The notes under the pieces were generated by a model. That model did not search any database. It saw nothing but the letters and a program-made list of their open reading frames with translations, and was not told where the DNA came from. Shown here piece after piece: positions 18,111 to 26,782 of a DNA stretch of 64,000 bases (the stretch's first letter is position 1; each line of letters starts with the position of its first letter). A program made the position numbers and the translations under genes. The DNA is from CAVEFW01 sp964579575 (GTDB taxonomy: Bacteria > Actinomycetota > Coriobacteriia > Coriobacteriales > Eggerthellaceae), in the NCBI GenBank assembly GCA_964579575.1, contig CAZOGL010000001.1:1-64000 (forward strand). The letters are read 5' to 3'.

Positions 18111-18986
18111 ATGCGTACGCGCAAGAACACCCTGGTTTTGTTTAGCAAGGTGCCCGAGGAAGGCATGGTCAAAACGCGCTTGACGGTCTTAAAGGACGGT
18201 ATCTTTGCTCCCGACGACGCGTGCGCACTCTACCGTTGCATGCTTTTCGATGTCGTGGAAATCATTTGCCTTGCCATGAACGACTTGGAGCGCGAGGCAA
18301 GGGAGGCGGCCGCTTCGGGGGCAAATGTCCTCGACACGTATGAGCTTGTTGTGTCCACCGTTCCCGAGTCGAATGTCCCCGTGATGGAGAAGCTTCTTTC
18401 TGAGCAGGGATTTCCCCGCGAAGTCAAAGTCATTTTCGACGAGGGTGCCAGTTTTGATGAGCATTACAACTGCTCGTTTGAGAAGGCGTGGGCTGATGGC
18501 GCGGATTGCGTCTTGTCCATGGGGGCGGATATGCCTGCCTTGACAAAGAGGGACGTCCGTATGGGTTTCGAGGCCCTTCATCGCCTTGATGGCGTGGAGC
18601 GAGGCGGAATCGTGATCTCTCCCGACCAGGAGATGGGTGTTTCCGTCGTGGGGTGGACGCGCGAGACTGACTTCGATCACAGCGGTGTGTACTATTGCCG
18701 CAACGGCCTTACCGTGTTGCCCGCCTATATCCAAAAAGCCCAGGATTTGGGTTTGCCGGTGCTTTGGCTTCCCCCGGTCCCGGACGTGGATACGATTCAG
18801 GATCTCCAACACAACATCACGCTCGTTGAGGCGCTTTGCTATTGCTCCAACTACGATGACATCGCAGCGCCGTGGCGCACCCATCAATGGCTCATTGATA
18901 TGGGGTTGGGTCAGGTTCGCGTTATGCCGAACGACTTGCACGACCCTCGTACATCCATCGACGGTTCTGAGCCGGAGCAGGTTTGA
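18111..18986 (+). CDS. DUF2064 / TIGR04282-like nucleotidyl- or glycosyltransferase family protein
   Basis: A 291-residue protein with a GT-A-like fold. It opens with LVLFSKVPEEGMVKTRL, the usual start of DUF2064 proteins, and carries LSMGADMPALT, equivalent to the family's metal- and nucleotide-binding GSDCP-L motif. A later PVPDVDTIQDL segment matches the conserved D-D-L region. Some relatives are called arsenosugar-pathway glycosyltransferases, but no such neighbours exist here and the substrate is unknown. Two adjacent ATGs occur; 18111 is better spaced from ggagg than 18108. No clear terminator follows; the downstream spacer is AT-rich with repeats. Confidence 0.72.
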   Translation: MRTRKNTLVLFSKVPEEGMVKTRLTVLKDGIFAPDDACALYRCMLFDVVEIICLAMNDLEREAREAAASGANVLDTYELVVSTVPESNVPVMEKLLSEQGFPREVKVIFDEGASFDEHYNCSFEKAWADGADCVLSMGADMPALTKRDVRMGFEALHRLDGVERGGIVISPDQEMGVSVVGWTRETDFDHSGVYYCRNGLTVLPAYIQKAQDLGLPVLWLPPVPDVDTIQDLQHNITLVEALCYCSNYDDIAAPWRTHQWLIDMGLGQVRVMPNDLHDPRTSIDGSEPEQV

Positions 18987-19031
18987 GGTTATTCGGATTC
19001 TTGCAATGACAAGTTGGAAAAACGAATAAAG

Positions 19032-19066
19032 TTGCAAAAATCGCTAATAATTTTGCAAAAATCGCT
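19032..19066. repeat. AT-rich intergenic direct repeat, 21-bp period
   Basis: ttgcaaaaatcgct occurs at 19032-19045 and 19053-19066, shortly after the DUF2064 gene and before the symporter promoter. It could be an operator, but nothing identifies a regulator. Confidence 0.7.
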
Positions 19067-19108
19067 CCAAATATAAGAAATTTATAGCGAATAACAGAAT
19101 TCATGCCA

Positions 19109-19137
19109 TTGTTTCGCGCGCGGTGCGGTAGTATAAG
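19109..19137 (+). promoter_or_regulatory. Candidate promoter for the MHS-type symporter
   Basis: TTGTTT (19109-19114) and TATAAG (19132-19137) with a 17-base spacer, 65 bases before the start codon. Confidence 0.5.
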
Positions 19138-19201
19138 CGCGTTTTAATTCACCCGCATTGGCAACACGTTGCCAAACGCGCTAACCAGATCGGAGGGAGA
19201 C

Positions 19202-20515
19202 ATGACGGTGGATTCGGCAACTCAGGCAGAGCGCCAGGTAACCGTAACCAAGGTCGCTATCAGCTCCTTTTTAGGCAACTTCATCGAGTGGTTCGACTAT
19301 GCGTCCTACAGCTATTTGGCCACCATCATTGCAACGGTGTTCTTTGCAAGCGGTGATACCTCGGGCCTCATCATGACGTTCGCGGTTTTCGCCATTTCGT
19401 TCGTCGCGCGTCCCATCGGCGCGTTCGTGTGGGGCAGCCTCGGCGACAAGAAGGGGCGCAAGTGGACACTTTCCGTTTCGATTTTCCTGATGTCGGGCGC
19501 CACGTTCTGCATCGGCCTTCTTCCCACATTTGCGATGGTCGGTTTTGTTGCGCCGCTTTTGCTCTTGGTGTGCCGCATCGTCCAAGGCTTCAGCGCGTCG
19601 GGCGAGTACGCTGGTGCTGCAACGTTTTTGGCTGAGTACGCTCCCAAGGAGAAGCGCGGCATCTATTGCTCGCTCGTTCCTGCTTCCACGTCGGTCGGTT
19701 TGCTTGTAGGCTCAGGTCTTGTTGCCCTCATGTATTTCATGCTTCCTGAGGACGTCATCCTGACCTGGGGTTGGCGCGTGCCGTTCCTGCTTGCCGGTCC
19801 TTTGGGCTTCATTGCTCACTACATTCGTACCAAGCTTGAGGACAGCCCGATCTATCAGGCTATGCAAGACGCAATGACCGCCCAGCCTGGCGAGACGCTT
19901 CATCCCATCCGCGATCTGTTCACGAAGCACCTCAAGAAGCTCGTCATCTCCTTCGGCGCATGCATGCTCAACGCTGTCGGGTTCTATGCGGTTTTGACCT
20001 ATTTGCCCACGTACCTGACCGATGCGGTTGGCATGGAGGCGGGACCTGCGACCATGGCTACCAACATCAGCTTGGTCGCATATGTCCTGTTTATCTTTGC
20101 GAGCGGTTGGCTTTCCGACCGATTTGGCCGCAAGAAGATGCTCATCATCGCATGCTTGGCGTTCATCGTCTTGACGGTGCCGGCGTTCATGCTGCTCAAC
20201 ACAGCGGACTTCCTCGTTGTCCTCGTTGTCGAGCTCGTCCTTTGCCTCATCCTCACCATCAATGACGGCACACTTTCCAGCTACCTCACGGAGACGTTCC
20301 CCACCGAGGTGCGTTATACGGGCTTTGCGCTTTCGTTCAATCTCGCAAACGCTATCTTTGGCGGTACGGCATCTCTGATCTGCACGGTTCTTATCGAAGC
20401 GAGCGGCAGCACGCTTGCTCCCGCGATTTACCTGATCGTTATCTCCTGCATCGCTCTTGTCGCAATGATCTTGAGCCACGAGCACTCCACCAAGGATTTG
20501 TCCGAGGTCGAGTAG
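19202..20515 (+). CDS. MFS transporter, metabolite:H+ symporter (ProP/MHS) family
   Basis: A 437-residue, 12-helix major facilitator. It shows the MHS opening ISSFLGNFIEWFDYASY (the F-E-W-F/Y-D signature of ProP, ShiA and KgtP), the helix 2-3 loop GSLGDKKGRKWTL, RIVQGFSASGEYAGAATFLAE in helix 4, and a second loop LSDRFGRKK. It probably takes up a small carboxylate or betaine-like solute with protons; the substrate cannot be read from sequence. ATG 19202 has ggaggga. It is a single-gene unit with its own promoter and strong hairpin terminator. Confidence 0.88.
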   Translation: MTVDSATQAERQVTVTKVAISSFLGNFIEWFDYASYSYLATIIATVFFASGDTSGLIMTFAVFAISFVARPIGAFVWGSLGDKKGRKWTLSVSIFLMSGATFCIGLLPTFAMVGFVAPLLLLVCRIVQGFSASGEYAGAATFLAEYAPKEKRGIYCSLVPASTSVGLLVGSGLVALMYFMLPEDVILTWGWRVPFLLAGPLGFIAHYIRTKLEDSPIYQAMQDAMTAQPGETLHPIRDLFTKHLKKLVISFGACMLNAVGFYAVLTYLPTYLTDAVGMEAGPATMATNISLVAYVLFIFASGWLSDRFGRKKMLIIACLAFIVLTVPAFMLLNTADFLVVLVVELVLCLILTINDGTLSSYLTETFPTEVRYTGFALSFNLANAIFGGTASLICTVLIEASGSTLAPAIYLIVISCIALVAMILSHEHSTKDLSEVE

Positions 20516-20536
20516 TTTATATGCGTCCATACGCTT

Positions 20537-20572
20537 AATCGGGGGCGTCCGCGTTGGCGGGCGTCCCCGATT
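20537..20572 (+). terminator. Long hairpin terminator after the symporter gene
   Basis: A 16-bp stem with two G-T pairs (20537-20552 with 20557-20572) and a four-base loop. The downstream T-run is poor (gcttaat), so release efficiency is uncertain. Confidence 0.7.
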
Positions 20573-20644
20573 GCTTAATGGTCGTTTATAATAGCAAGAC
20601 TTGTTTTCCGCGAACCGATTAAACGTGAACCGGAAGGAGGCGTG

Positions 20645-21532
20645 ATGGATACAAAGAAGGCAACGCTTTGCGTGCTCGGTGCGGGCGTGCTTTGGGGGTG
20701 CATCAGCCTCTTTGCAAACATCATGACGGCGGCCGGGATGACGTCTTTCCAGATTTCCGGTGTTCGCATGATCGTCAGCACGGTCGGAATGGCCCTGGTC
20801 GTGTTTCTAACCGATCGAAGCAAGTTCCGTATCCGTATCCGCGATATCTGGATGTTTGTCGGGACCGGCTTTGTCAGTCTCACTTTGTTCAACATCTGCT
20901 ACTTTGCCTGCATGCAGATGAGCGAGGTTTCCGTTGCCGTCGTCCTGCTCTATACGTCACCGGTGTGGGTCATGCTTATGAGCGCCGTGGTGTTCCGGGA
21001 GCGTATCACTCCAAAAAAGCTTGCAGCCCTTGTTATGACCTTTGCGGGCTGCGCTCTTGTTGCCGGTATCGTTGGGGGTGCGGTGCAACTTACGCCCATC
21101 GCTTTGGTGGTTGGTGTGGCAGGTGGTGTTTTCTATGCCCTCTATTCCATCTTTGGCAATGTGGCCCTTAAATCCTACGACACCATGACGGTGACGTTTT
21201 GGACGTTCGCCATCGGAGCTGTCGCCTCTTTGTTCATAAGCGACCACGCGGGAACCGTGGCTATCGCAGCGAGCCAACCCAGTCTTTGGCTCGTGTTCCT
21301 CGGTATCGGCGTCCTGTGTACCATCGTGCCGTTTTTGCTCTACACCTTAGGTCTCAAGCACATGGAGGCGGGTCGTGCCGCAATCCTTGCCACCGCAGAA
21401 CCCCTCGTGGGCTCCCTTCTTGGTATCTTCGCGTATGGCGAAAGCGCAGGTCCTGTCAAAATCATAGGCATGTTTCTCATTCTAGCCTCGGTCATCCTTC
21501 TCAACGTAGGGGACAAGAAACCCGCTGAGTAA
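20645..21532 (+). CDS. EamA/DMT family transporter
   Basis: A 295-residue protein with ten predicted helices in two EamA repeats (start LGAGVLWGCISLFANIMTAAG; second half VGVAGGVFYALYSIFGN). EamA proteins export or import metabolites such as amino acids and nucleotide precursors. ATG 20645 follows aaggagg. It converges on the amidinotransferase gene at 21708-22856. It could export that enzyme's product, but this rests only on position. Confidence 0.85.
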   Translation: MDTKKATLCVLGAGVLWGCISLFANIMTAAGMTSFQISGVRMIVSTVGMALVVFLTDRSKFRIRIRDIWMFVGTGFVSLTLFNICYFACMQMSEVSVAVVLLYTSPVWVMLMSAVVFRERITPKKLAALVMTFAGCALVAGIVGGAVQLTPIALVVGVAGGVFYALYSIFGNVALKSYDTMTVTFWTFAIGAVASLFISDHAGTVAIAASQPSLWLVFLGIGVLCTIVPFLLYTLGLKHMEAGRAAILATAEPLVGSLLGIFAYGESAGPVKIIGMFLILASVILLNVGDKKPAE

Positions 21533-21600
21533 CCGAGTCTCCTGGCGCTTGGCGCATTGAAACTCGGGCCGAAAATTCGTGTCGAAAATCCAGGCCGAGT

Positions 21601-21654
21601 GTGGTTGACGGCTTTCTTGTCCATATTGTGGTTGGCGGCTTTCCTACCCATAAA
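21601..21654. repeat. 27-bp intergenic tandem duplication
   Basis: gtggttgacggctttcttg and gtggttggcggctttccta start at 21601 and 21628. The array sits between two convergent genes, upstream of the minus-strand terminator. Confidence 0.8.
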
Positions 21655-21679
21655 AAAGGAGGCCCCAGTGGAGCCTCCT
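21652..21679 (-). terminator. Terminator of the amidinotransferase gene
   Basis: On the minus strand AGGAGGC (21673-21679) and GCCTCCT (21657-21663) form a stem followed by a run of T. Confidence 0.85.
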
Positions 21680-21707
21680 CGTAGGTGCGATGTCTTGCGG
21701 ACGGGAA

Positions 21708-22856
21708 TTAGTCGTTCCACATCTCCGGACGAACCAAGGTGCAGTCCTTGACGCGATTCGGGAAGTAGTCCTCGCAACCGCCCTCGCGGTAGATGTCTGC
21801 CGTGCAGCAATGCAGGCCACCACCGAAGGGGTAGGCGTCGCGCATGTCGCAGGGGATGACGTTCATGCCGAGCTTGTCCATCTGCTCCATCTGGTAAACC
21901 TCGGAAGCCTCGACGATAACGGTCTTGGGGTCGAGAACCAGGCAGTTCATGGACAGCCAAACGGAAGAGTAGCAAAGCTCAGGCGGCTCGGTGTGAGCAG
22001 GCTGGGCGGCCTCGACGATTTGCCAATCGTTGGCCTCGAAGATTGCACGCTGCTCCTTGGGAAGCGGGCGAACCGGGTTGTTGATAATCAGGCCCGGACG
22101 CAGCGGCACAAACGTCGCGTCGATGTGGATCGGATAGGGGTCGCCAGGGAAGTTGACGGCATGGATGCGCAGGTCGGGATAGTAACGCTGCATCCAATCC
22201 ATGGCGGCGCGGTTGGTCGTCAGACCGTGCTGGACAAAGATGTCTTTGCCCATGCGCATCCAGTCGGCGGCGTCCCACATCGGCTCAACCTCGGTGGTGA
22301 CAAAGTCCTTGTTGGCGGTGCGGACGAGGCGCTCCTCGAGGGAGATGGACTCGTCGTAGTAGTTATGCTTGTAGGAAGCGTCGGTCAGGCGGGGACGCGG
22401 AGCCTGGGTCCACTTGAACTCGGGGTCCTCCTCGAAGTACTTTTCCATCAGCGGCCAGTAGGCGAGATACTCGAAGTAGCGGCAGCGGAAGGATTGGGCA
22501 GCAGCCATGATTTCGTTGCCGACGGTCAGCAAAACGTCGCGCGGAGGCATGCAACCCATCATAGAGTCGTTCGTGAAGTCCGGCGTGGCGATCTTTTGGT
22601 TCCACTGCAACGGGGTCGGACGGTCGACCTTGACTCCGCGATCCTCGAGAATCTTCACCAAGCGCTCGAGAGCCTCGTTACCCTTTTCGACGGTGCGCAG
22701 CGGGCGCAAACCCCACATACCGCGCATGTCAGAGTCGACGGGCACCTTCTCGGAAGTGGCCGGTTCCTCGGGCGGAATCATGCCGTTGTCGCAACGACCG
22801 ACGATCACGTGCTTCAGCGGATCCCAGTCGTTCCAGGAATTGACGATCTTCGTCAT
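21708..22856 (-). CDS. L-arginine:glycine amidinotransferase-like enzyme (GATM family)
   Basis: A 382-residue member of the arginine-modifying (pentein) superfamily. It closely follows animal glycine amidinotransferase as I remember it: WDPLKHVIVGR at the start, FVTTEVEPMWDAADWMRMGKD with the Asp pair near 195/198, HIDATF with His 244, SSVWLSMNCLVLD, and FGGGLHCCTADI with the nucleophile Cys 350. The catalytic Cys, His and Asp are therefore all present. GATM moves the amidino group of arginine to glycine, giving guanidinoacetate and ornithine; related enzymes use lysine or inosamine phosphate, so the acceptor is unproven. ATG 22856 has aaaggaa. It is a single-gene unit with a terminator. Confidence 0.85.
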   Translation of the reverse strand: MTKIVNSWNDWDPLKHVIVGRCDNGMIPPEEPATSEKVPVDSDMRGMWGLRPLRTVEKGNEALERLVKILEDRGVKVDRPTPLQWNQKIATPDFTNDSMMGCMPPRDVLLTVGNEIMAAAQSFRCRYFEYLAYWPLMEKYFEEDPEFKWTQAPRPRLTDASYKHNYYDESISLEERLVRTANKDFVTTEVEPMWDAADWMRMGKDIFVQHGLTTNRAAMDWMQRYYPDLRIHAVNFPGDPYPIHIDATFVPLRPGLIINNPVRPLPKEQRAIFEANDWQIVEAAQPAHTEPPELCYSSVWLSMNCLVLDPKTVIVEASEVYQMEQMDKLGMNVIPCDMRDAYPFGGGLHCCTADIYREGGCEDYFPNRVKDCTLVRPEMWND

Positions 22857-23339
22857 TTCAAATTCCTTTCCTATTTCCTACATTAACCCAAGCTTGGAGG
22901 GTCCGGTTTTGCTCCAGGCCCAGGCATTTGCTTGCGAACTACTTTTATACCACGAACAACCACGAATCGCACTGATTTGATGGGACAAATACGCATTGCA
23001 AAATGGGTATTTTGGGGCCAGTTATGCGAAATGATTTGTAAACAGGTAAAAATACCGTCCCAGTCTGAATATCTGCCGCTTCCCGTAGATTTTGTTCGCA
23101 CAAAACAAATCGAACACTTCGGTTTGATAAAGTGACATTATTTACGGGCTCCCGTGCGGGTGATTCGTGCGGGTGATTTCGCCTGCCGCTCGCGTTGCGT
23201 TTTTTTACGTTTCTCGATTCAGAGAGTCCTCTTCTGCCTATCCATTTTATTATATTATTGGACTGCTACACTTTTCTCGGTGGGAGGGTAAAGGTGTGGT
23301 CATTTGCCCTGTGAAAGAGGAAAACCAAGGAGGAAACCA
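22857..23339. other. Divergent control region between amidinotransferase and TAXI genes
   Basis: This 483-base spacer has no convincing gene. It holds a palindrome TTTTGT-TCGC-ACAAAA at 23090-23105 that could be an operator, and a short direct repeat cgtgcgggtgatt (about 23152-23181). A tataaa on the minus strand about 85 bases before the amidinotransferase start may be a -10. None is strong enough to name. Confidence 0.4.
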
Positions 23340-24326
23340 ATGAAGAAATCGAAGCTTGCTATTTTGGCTTCGCTGGCATTAGCTGCCGTTCTTGCTGTTG
23401 GCCTGACCGCTTGTGGCGGTGGTTCTAGCAGCAAGGCCAGTGAGTCCCTGCGTTTTGTGACTGGCGGCGAGAGCGGCACCTACTACGCTTTCGGCTCCGT
23501 TATCGCTCAACATGCAACCAACAACACCGACCTTACCGTCAACGCCCTTTCGGGCAATGGCTCCCAAGCTAATGTCCAGGCTCTGCAGGACGCAGACGCC
23601 GAGTTGGCTTTCTGCCAGTCTGACGTTATGGCTTACGCCTATAACGGCACCAACCTGTTCGAGAAGACCGGCGCAGTGAAGAACTTCTCCGTTGTTGCCG
23701 CTCTGTATACGGAGTCCGTCCAGATCGTTACGTGCGACCCCAACATCAAAACCGTTGCTGACCTCAAGGGTAAGACCGTTTCCGTTGGTGCTGCCGGTTC
23801 CGGTGTGTACTTCAACGCCATGGATGTTCTCGGTGCATACGACATCACCATCAACGACATTGATCCTGTCTACCAATCCTTTGGCGATTCTGCTGACTCC
23901 CTGAAGGATGGCAAGATCGATGCCGCCTTCATCGTCGCAGGCGCTCCCACCACTGCCATCACCGACCTCTCCACCAGCAAGGCCGCTTACCTTGTCTCCC
24001 TTGATGCTGACCATGTCAAGAAGCTCATCGCTTCCTCTGACTACTACACAGAGGACACCATCAAGGCTGGCACGTACTCCGGCGTGACCGAGGATGTCAC
24101 CACCGTTGCTGTTGCCGCGGTTGTCTTGGCTGACAACTCCGTCTCCGAAGAAGCGATCTACACCTTCACGAAGGACCTGTTCGAGAGCGCGTCCAGCCAG
24201 GTCAGCGCTCACGCCAAGTACAGCGAGGTCAATGTTGACTTCGGTGCATCCATGACCTCTGTCCCCTATCATCCCGGCGCTGCCAAGTACTTCGCCGAGA
24301 AGGGCAAGACGGTCAAGACTGCCTAG
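23340..24326 (+). CDS. TAXI family TRAP transporter solute-binding lipoprotein
   Basis: A 328-residue exported lipoprotein. The signal peptide has a basic start, a hydrophobic core and the lipobox LTAC with lipidated Cys 25, then a GGGSSSK linker. The mature domain opens RFVTGGESGTYYAFGSVIA, the TAXI signature. TAXI proteins bind a small carboxylate or amino acid outside the membrane and hand it to a fused TRAP permease, which follows here. ATG 23340 has aaggagg. A terminator hairpin between this gene and the permease suggests the binding protein is made in excess. Confidence 0.92.
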   Translation: MKKSKLAILASLALAAVLAVGLTACGGGSSSKASESLRFVTGGESGTYYAFGSVIAQHATNNTDLTVNALSGNGSQANVQALQDADAELAFCQSDVMAYAYNGTNLFEKTGAVKNFSVVAALYTESVQIVTCDPNIKTVADLKGKTVSVGAAGSGVYFNAMDVLGAYDITINDIDPVYQSFGDSADSLKDGKIDAAFIVAGAPTTAITDLSTSKAAYLVSLDADHVKKLIASSDYYTEDTIKAGTYSGVTEDVTTVAVAAVVLADNSVSEEAIYTFTKDLFESASSQVSAHAKYSEVNVDFGASMTSVPYHPGAAKYFAEKGKTVKTA

Positions 24327-24364
24327 TAGGCTTCACGAGCTGTATCCAGCTTTAGGTTAATCTT

Positions 24365-24405
24365 GTGAGGCTGCGGTGGTTTTCGGCTGCCGCGGCCTCA
24401 CTTTT
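24365..24405 (+). terminator. Attenuating terminator between TAXI and TRAP permease genes
   Basis: GTGAGGCTGCGG and CCGCGGCCTCAC form a 12-bp stem (24365-24401) followed by four T. Partial read-through would give more binding protein than permease. Confidence 0.85.
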
Positions 24406-24513
24406 GTATGGCTTAAAGACCATGCGCGCCGGATGATTTGGAGGCATGCGTTGCGCATGATTTTTTAAGAACGCAAAACAAAGAGCAACACTAAGAGAAA
24501 GCGAAGACTTGGA

Positions 24514-26733
24514 ATGAAACTATTTAAGAAGAAGGAGGAAGAGCCCGAGGTCGATATAACCACCGCCGATAACGGCGAAGTGGATGCTGAAGAGGTCTTG
24601 CGCAAGTTCGATATCGAGTCGAACACGCGCGTGTGGGAGGGTATCCCCAAGATCATCGTCACGGCCTTCATGGTGATCTTCTCGGTGTACTGCATGTGCA
24701 TCACATTGCTCTCCACCGAACAGGCCGAGGTTCGCCTAGCGCGCTTCCTCGCGTTCGTTATCATCATCGGCTTCATCGTCTATCCGGCTAACAAGAAGAA
24801 GCACAAGGTCAACCATATCCCTTGGTACGATTTTGTCCTCATGATTGCCGGTGCGGGTAGCTTCCTGTACTTCGCGTTCAACTGCACCGATATTTTGTTG
24901 ATGGGTGCCCGTATCGAGACCATCCACGTCGTTTTGGGCGTCATCGGAATTTTGGTCATGTTCGAGCTTTGCCGCCGATGCGTCGGCATTCCAATCATCG
25001 TCGTCGTCGGCGTTTTGATCATCTACGCGTTCTACTATCAATTCCAATACAAGCCAGACTTTATGTTGGCGCTCACCAAGAACGTGCAAAAGCTGTTCTA
25101 CACCACAAGCGGCATCATCGGCACGCCGACGAATGTCTGTTACACCTACATCGTCCTGTTCATCATCTTTGGCGCGTTCCTTGAGCGTACCGGCATCGCG
25201 AACTACTTCATCTCTTTTGCGAACCGTGTTGCGGGATGGTCGTCCGGCGGTGCTGCGAAGGTTGCCGTCATCTCCTCTGCCCTTTGCGGCATGGTTTCCG
25301 GTTCTTCCGTCGGCAACACCGTCACCACGGGTTCGGTTACCATCCCGATGATGAAGAAGACAGGCTATAAGCCTGAATTTGCGGGCGCGGTTGAGGCGGC
25401 GTCCTCTACAGGCGGCCAGATCATGCCCCCTATCATGGGTGCTGCCGCGTTCCTCATGGCCGAGTACATGGGCATCCCCTACATCGAGGTTTGTGCCAAG
25501 GCGATCATCCCCGCCCTGTTGTACTTCACCGGCATCTTCTGTGCGGTCCATCTCGAGGCTAAAAAGCTTGGCCTCAAGGGAGTGTCCAGGGACCAGTTGC
25601 CCAAGTGGAGCTATCTAGCCAAGAACGTCTATCTGATCATTCCGCTTGTCTTGCTCGTTTGGCTCGTAGCGACCGGCGCTCGTACCATGGCCGCCTCCGC
25701 AGCCATCTCCATTGCCGGTGCCTTTGTCATTGGCTTCATCAATTTCTTCACGACGAATCTGAGCGAGCGTGAAGAGGGCCAAACGGTCGGCAGTGTCTTC
25801 ATCGAGACATGCAAAATCGCGCTCCTCACTGCCGTCGACGCATTCGCAGCCGGTGCCAAGAACGCCATCTCCGTTGCTGTTGCTTGCGCTATGGCAGGCA
25901 TGATTGCTGGCTGCATCACCGTCACCGGTCTTGCTTCCACGCTCATCAACGTCGTCGTTCTTGCCGCTGGTGACTATATCATCATCGGCCTAGTACTTAC
26001 GATGGTTTGCTGCATCATTCTCGGCATGGGCGTTCCGACCACCGCGAACTACTGCATCATGGCTTCCACCTGCGCCCCCATCCTCATGGCGTTGGGTCTC
26101 CCCCAGGTTGCTGCCCACTTCTTCGTGTTCTACTTTGGCATCGTCGCCGACATCACGCCTCCTGTTGCCCTAGCGGCGTACGCGGGCAGCGCTATCGCAA
26201 AGGCCAAGCCGATGAAGACCGCCGTCAATGCAACCAAGATCGCCATTGCCGCGTTCATCGTGCCTTACGTCTTCGCGTTCTTCCCGGCTCTGATCCTCGA
26301 GGGCGACGTCCCCATGGTGTTCAACGTTTTGAACGCCGCTATGGCCATGGTCGGTCTGTTCGGCGTGGCTAGCGGTCTTCAGGGTTATCTGTTCGAAAGG
26401 ATCAACCCGGTGCTCCGCATCCTTGCCGCCGTCGGTGGCACCTTGCTGATGGTTCCCATTACGGGCTTTAGTGAGACGTTCCCGCTCATGCTCAACGGCA
26501 TCGGCGCCGTCTTTGTCATTATCCTCGTCCTCTTGCAGCGTCTCCTCTACAAGAAGGACATGAAGAACAAGAACGCTCAAGAAGACGACGAGTCCAAGGG
26601 CTCCGATTCTGTTGAGGACGCCTCCGAACCTGAGGCGCTGACCGACGGTTCCGAGCAGGCTGCCATCAACGCCGCTGTTGCCATGAGTCTTGAGAAGACC
26701 GAGAAAGAGGAAGAAACAGTAGCCGCTGAGTAA
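24514..26733 (+). CDS. TRAP transporter fused permease (DctQM-type, TAXI partner)
   Basis: A 739-residue integral membrane protein. After an acidic N-terminus, the small-subunit (DctQ-like) helices occupy residues ~50-170, and the large DctM part follows with FIIFGAFLERTGI, SGSSVGNTVTTGSVTIPMMKK, ASSTGGQIMPPIMGAAAFLMAEY and GMGVPTTANYCIMAS. This is the layout of the 4TM+12TM fusion that works with TAXI binding proteins in Na+-driven uptake. The acidic C-terminal tail has no recognised domain. The ribosome binding site before ATG 24514 is weak. The gene follows its binding protein by 187 bases containing an attenuating hairpin. Confidence 0.93.
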   Translation: MKLFKKKEEEPEVDITTADNGEVDAEEVLRKFDIESNTRVWEGIPKIIVTAFMVIFSVYCMCITLLSTEQAEVRLARFLAFVIIIGFIVYPANKKKHKVNHIPWYDFVLMIAGAGSFLYFAFNCTDILLMGARIETIHVVLGVIGILVMFELCRRCVGIPIIVVVGVLIIYAFYYQFQYKPDFMLALTKNVQKLFYTTSGIIGTPTNVCYTYIVLFIIFGAFLERTGIANYFISFANRVAGWSSGGAAKVAVISSALCGMVSGSSVGNTVTTGSVTIPMMKKTGYKPEFAGAVEAASSTGGQIMPPIMGAAAFLMAEYMGIPYIEVCAKAIIPALLYFTGIFCAVHLEAKKLGLKGVSRDQLPKWSYLAKNVYLIIPLVLLVWLVATGARTMAASAAISIAGAFVIGFINFFTTNLSEREEGQTVGSVFIETCKIALLTAVDAFAAGAKNAISVAVACAMAGMIAGCITVTGLASTLINVVVLAAGDYIIIGLVLTMVCCIILGMGVPTTANYCIMASTCAPILMALGLPQVAAHFFVFYFGIVADITPPVALAAYAGSAIAKAKPMKTAVNATKIAIAAFIVPYVFAFFPALILEGDVPMVFNVLNAAMAMVGLFGVASGLQGYLFERINPVLRILAAVGGTLLMVPITGFSETFPLMLNGIGAVFVIILVLLQRLLYKKDMKNKNAQEDDESKGSDSVEDASEPEALTDGSEQAAINAAVAMSLEKTEKEEETVAAE

Positions 26734-26782
26734 AAACGGTCGCAGGGCAATCGCCTTGCAACCTTTTCGAGAGGTAAAAGTT

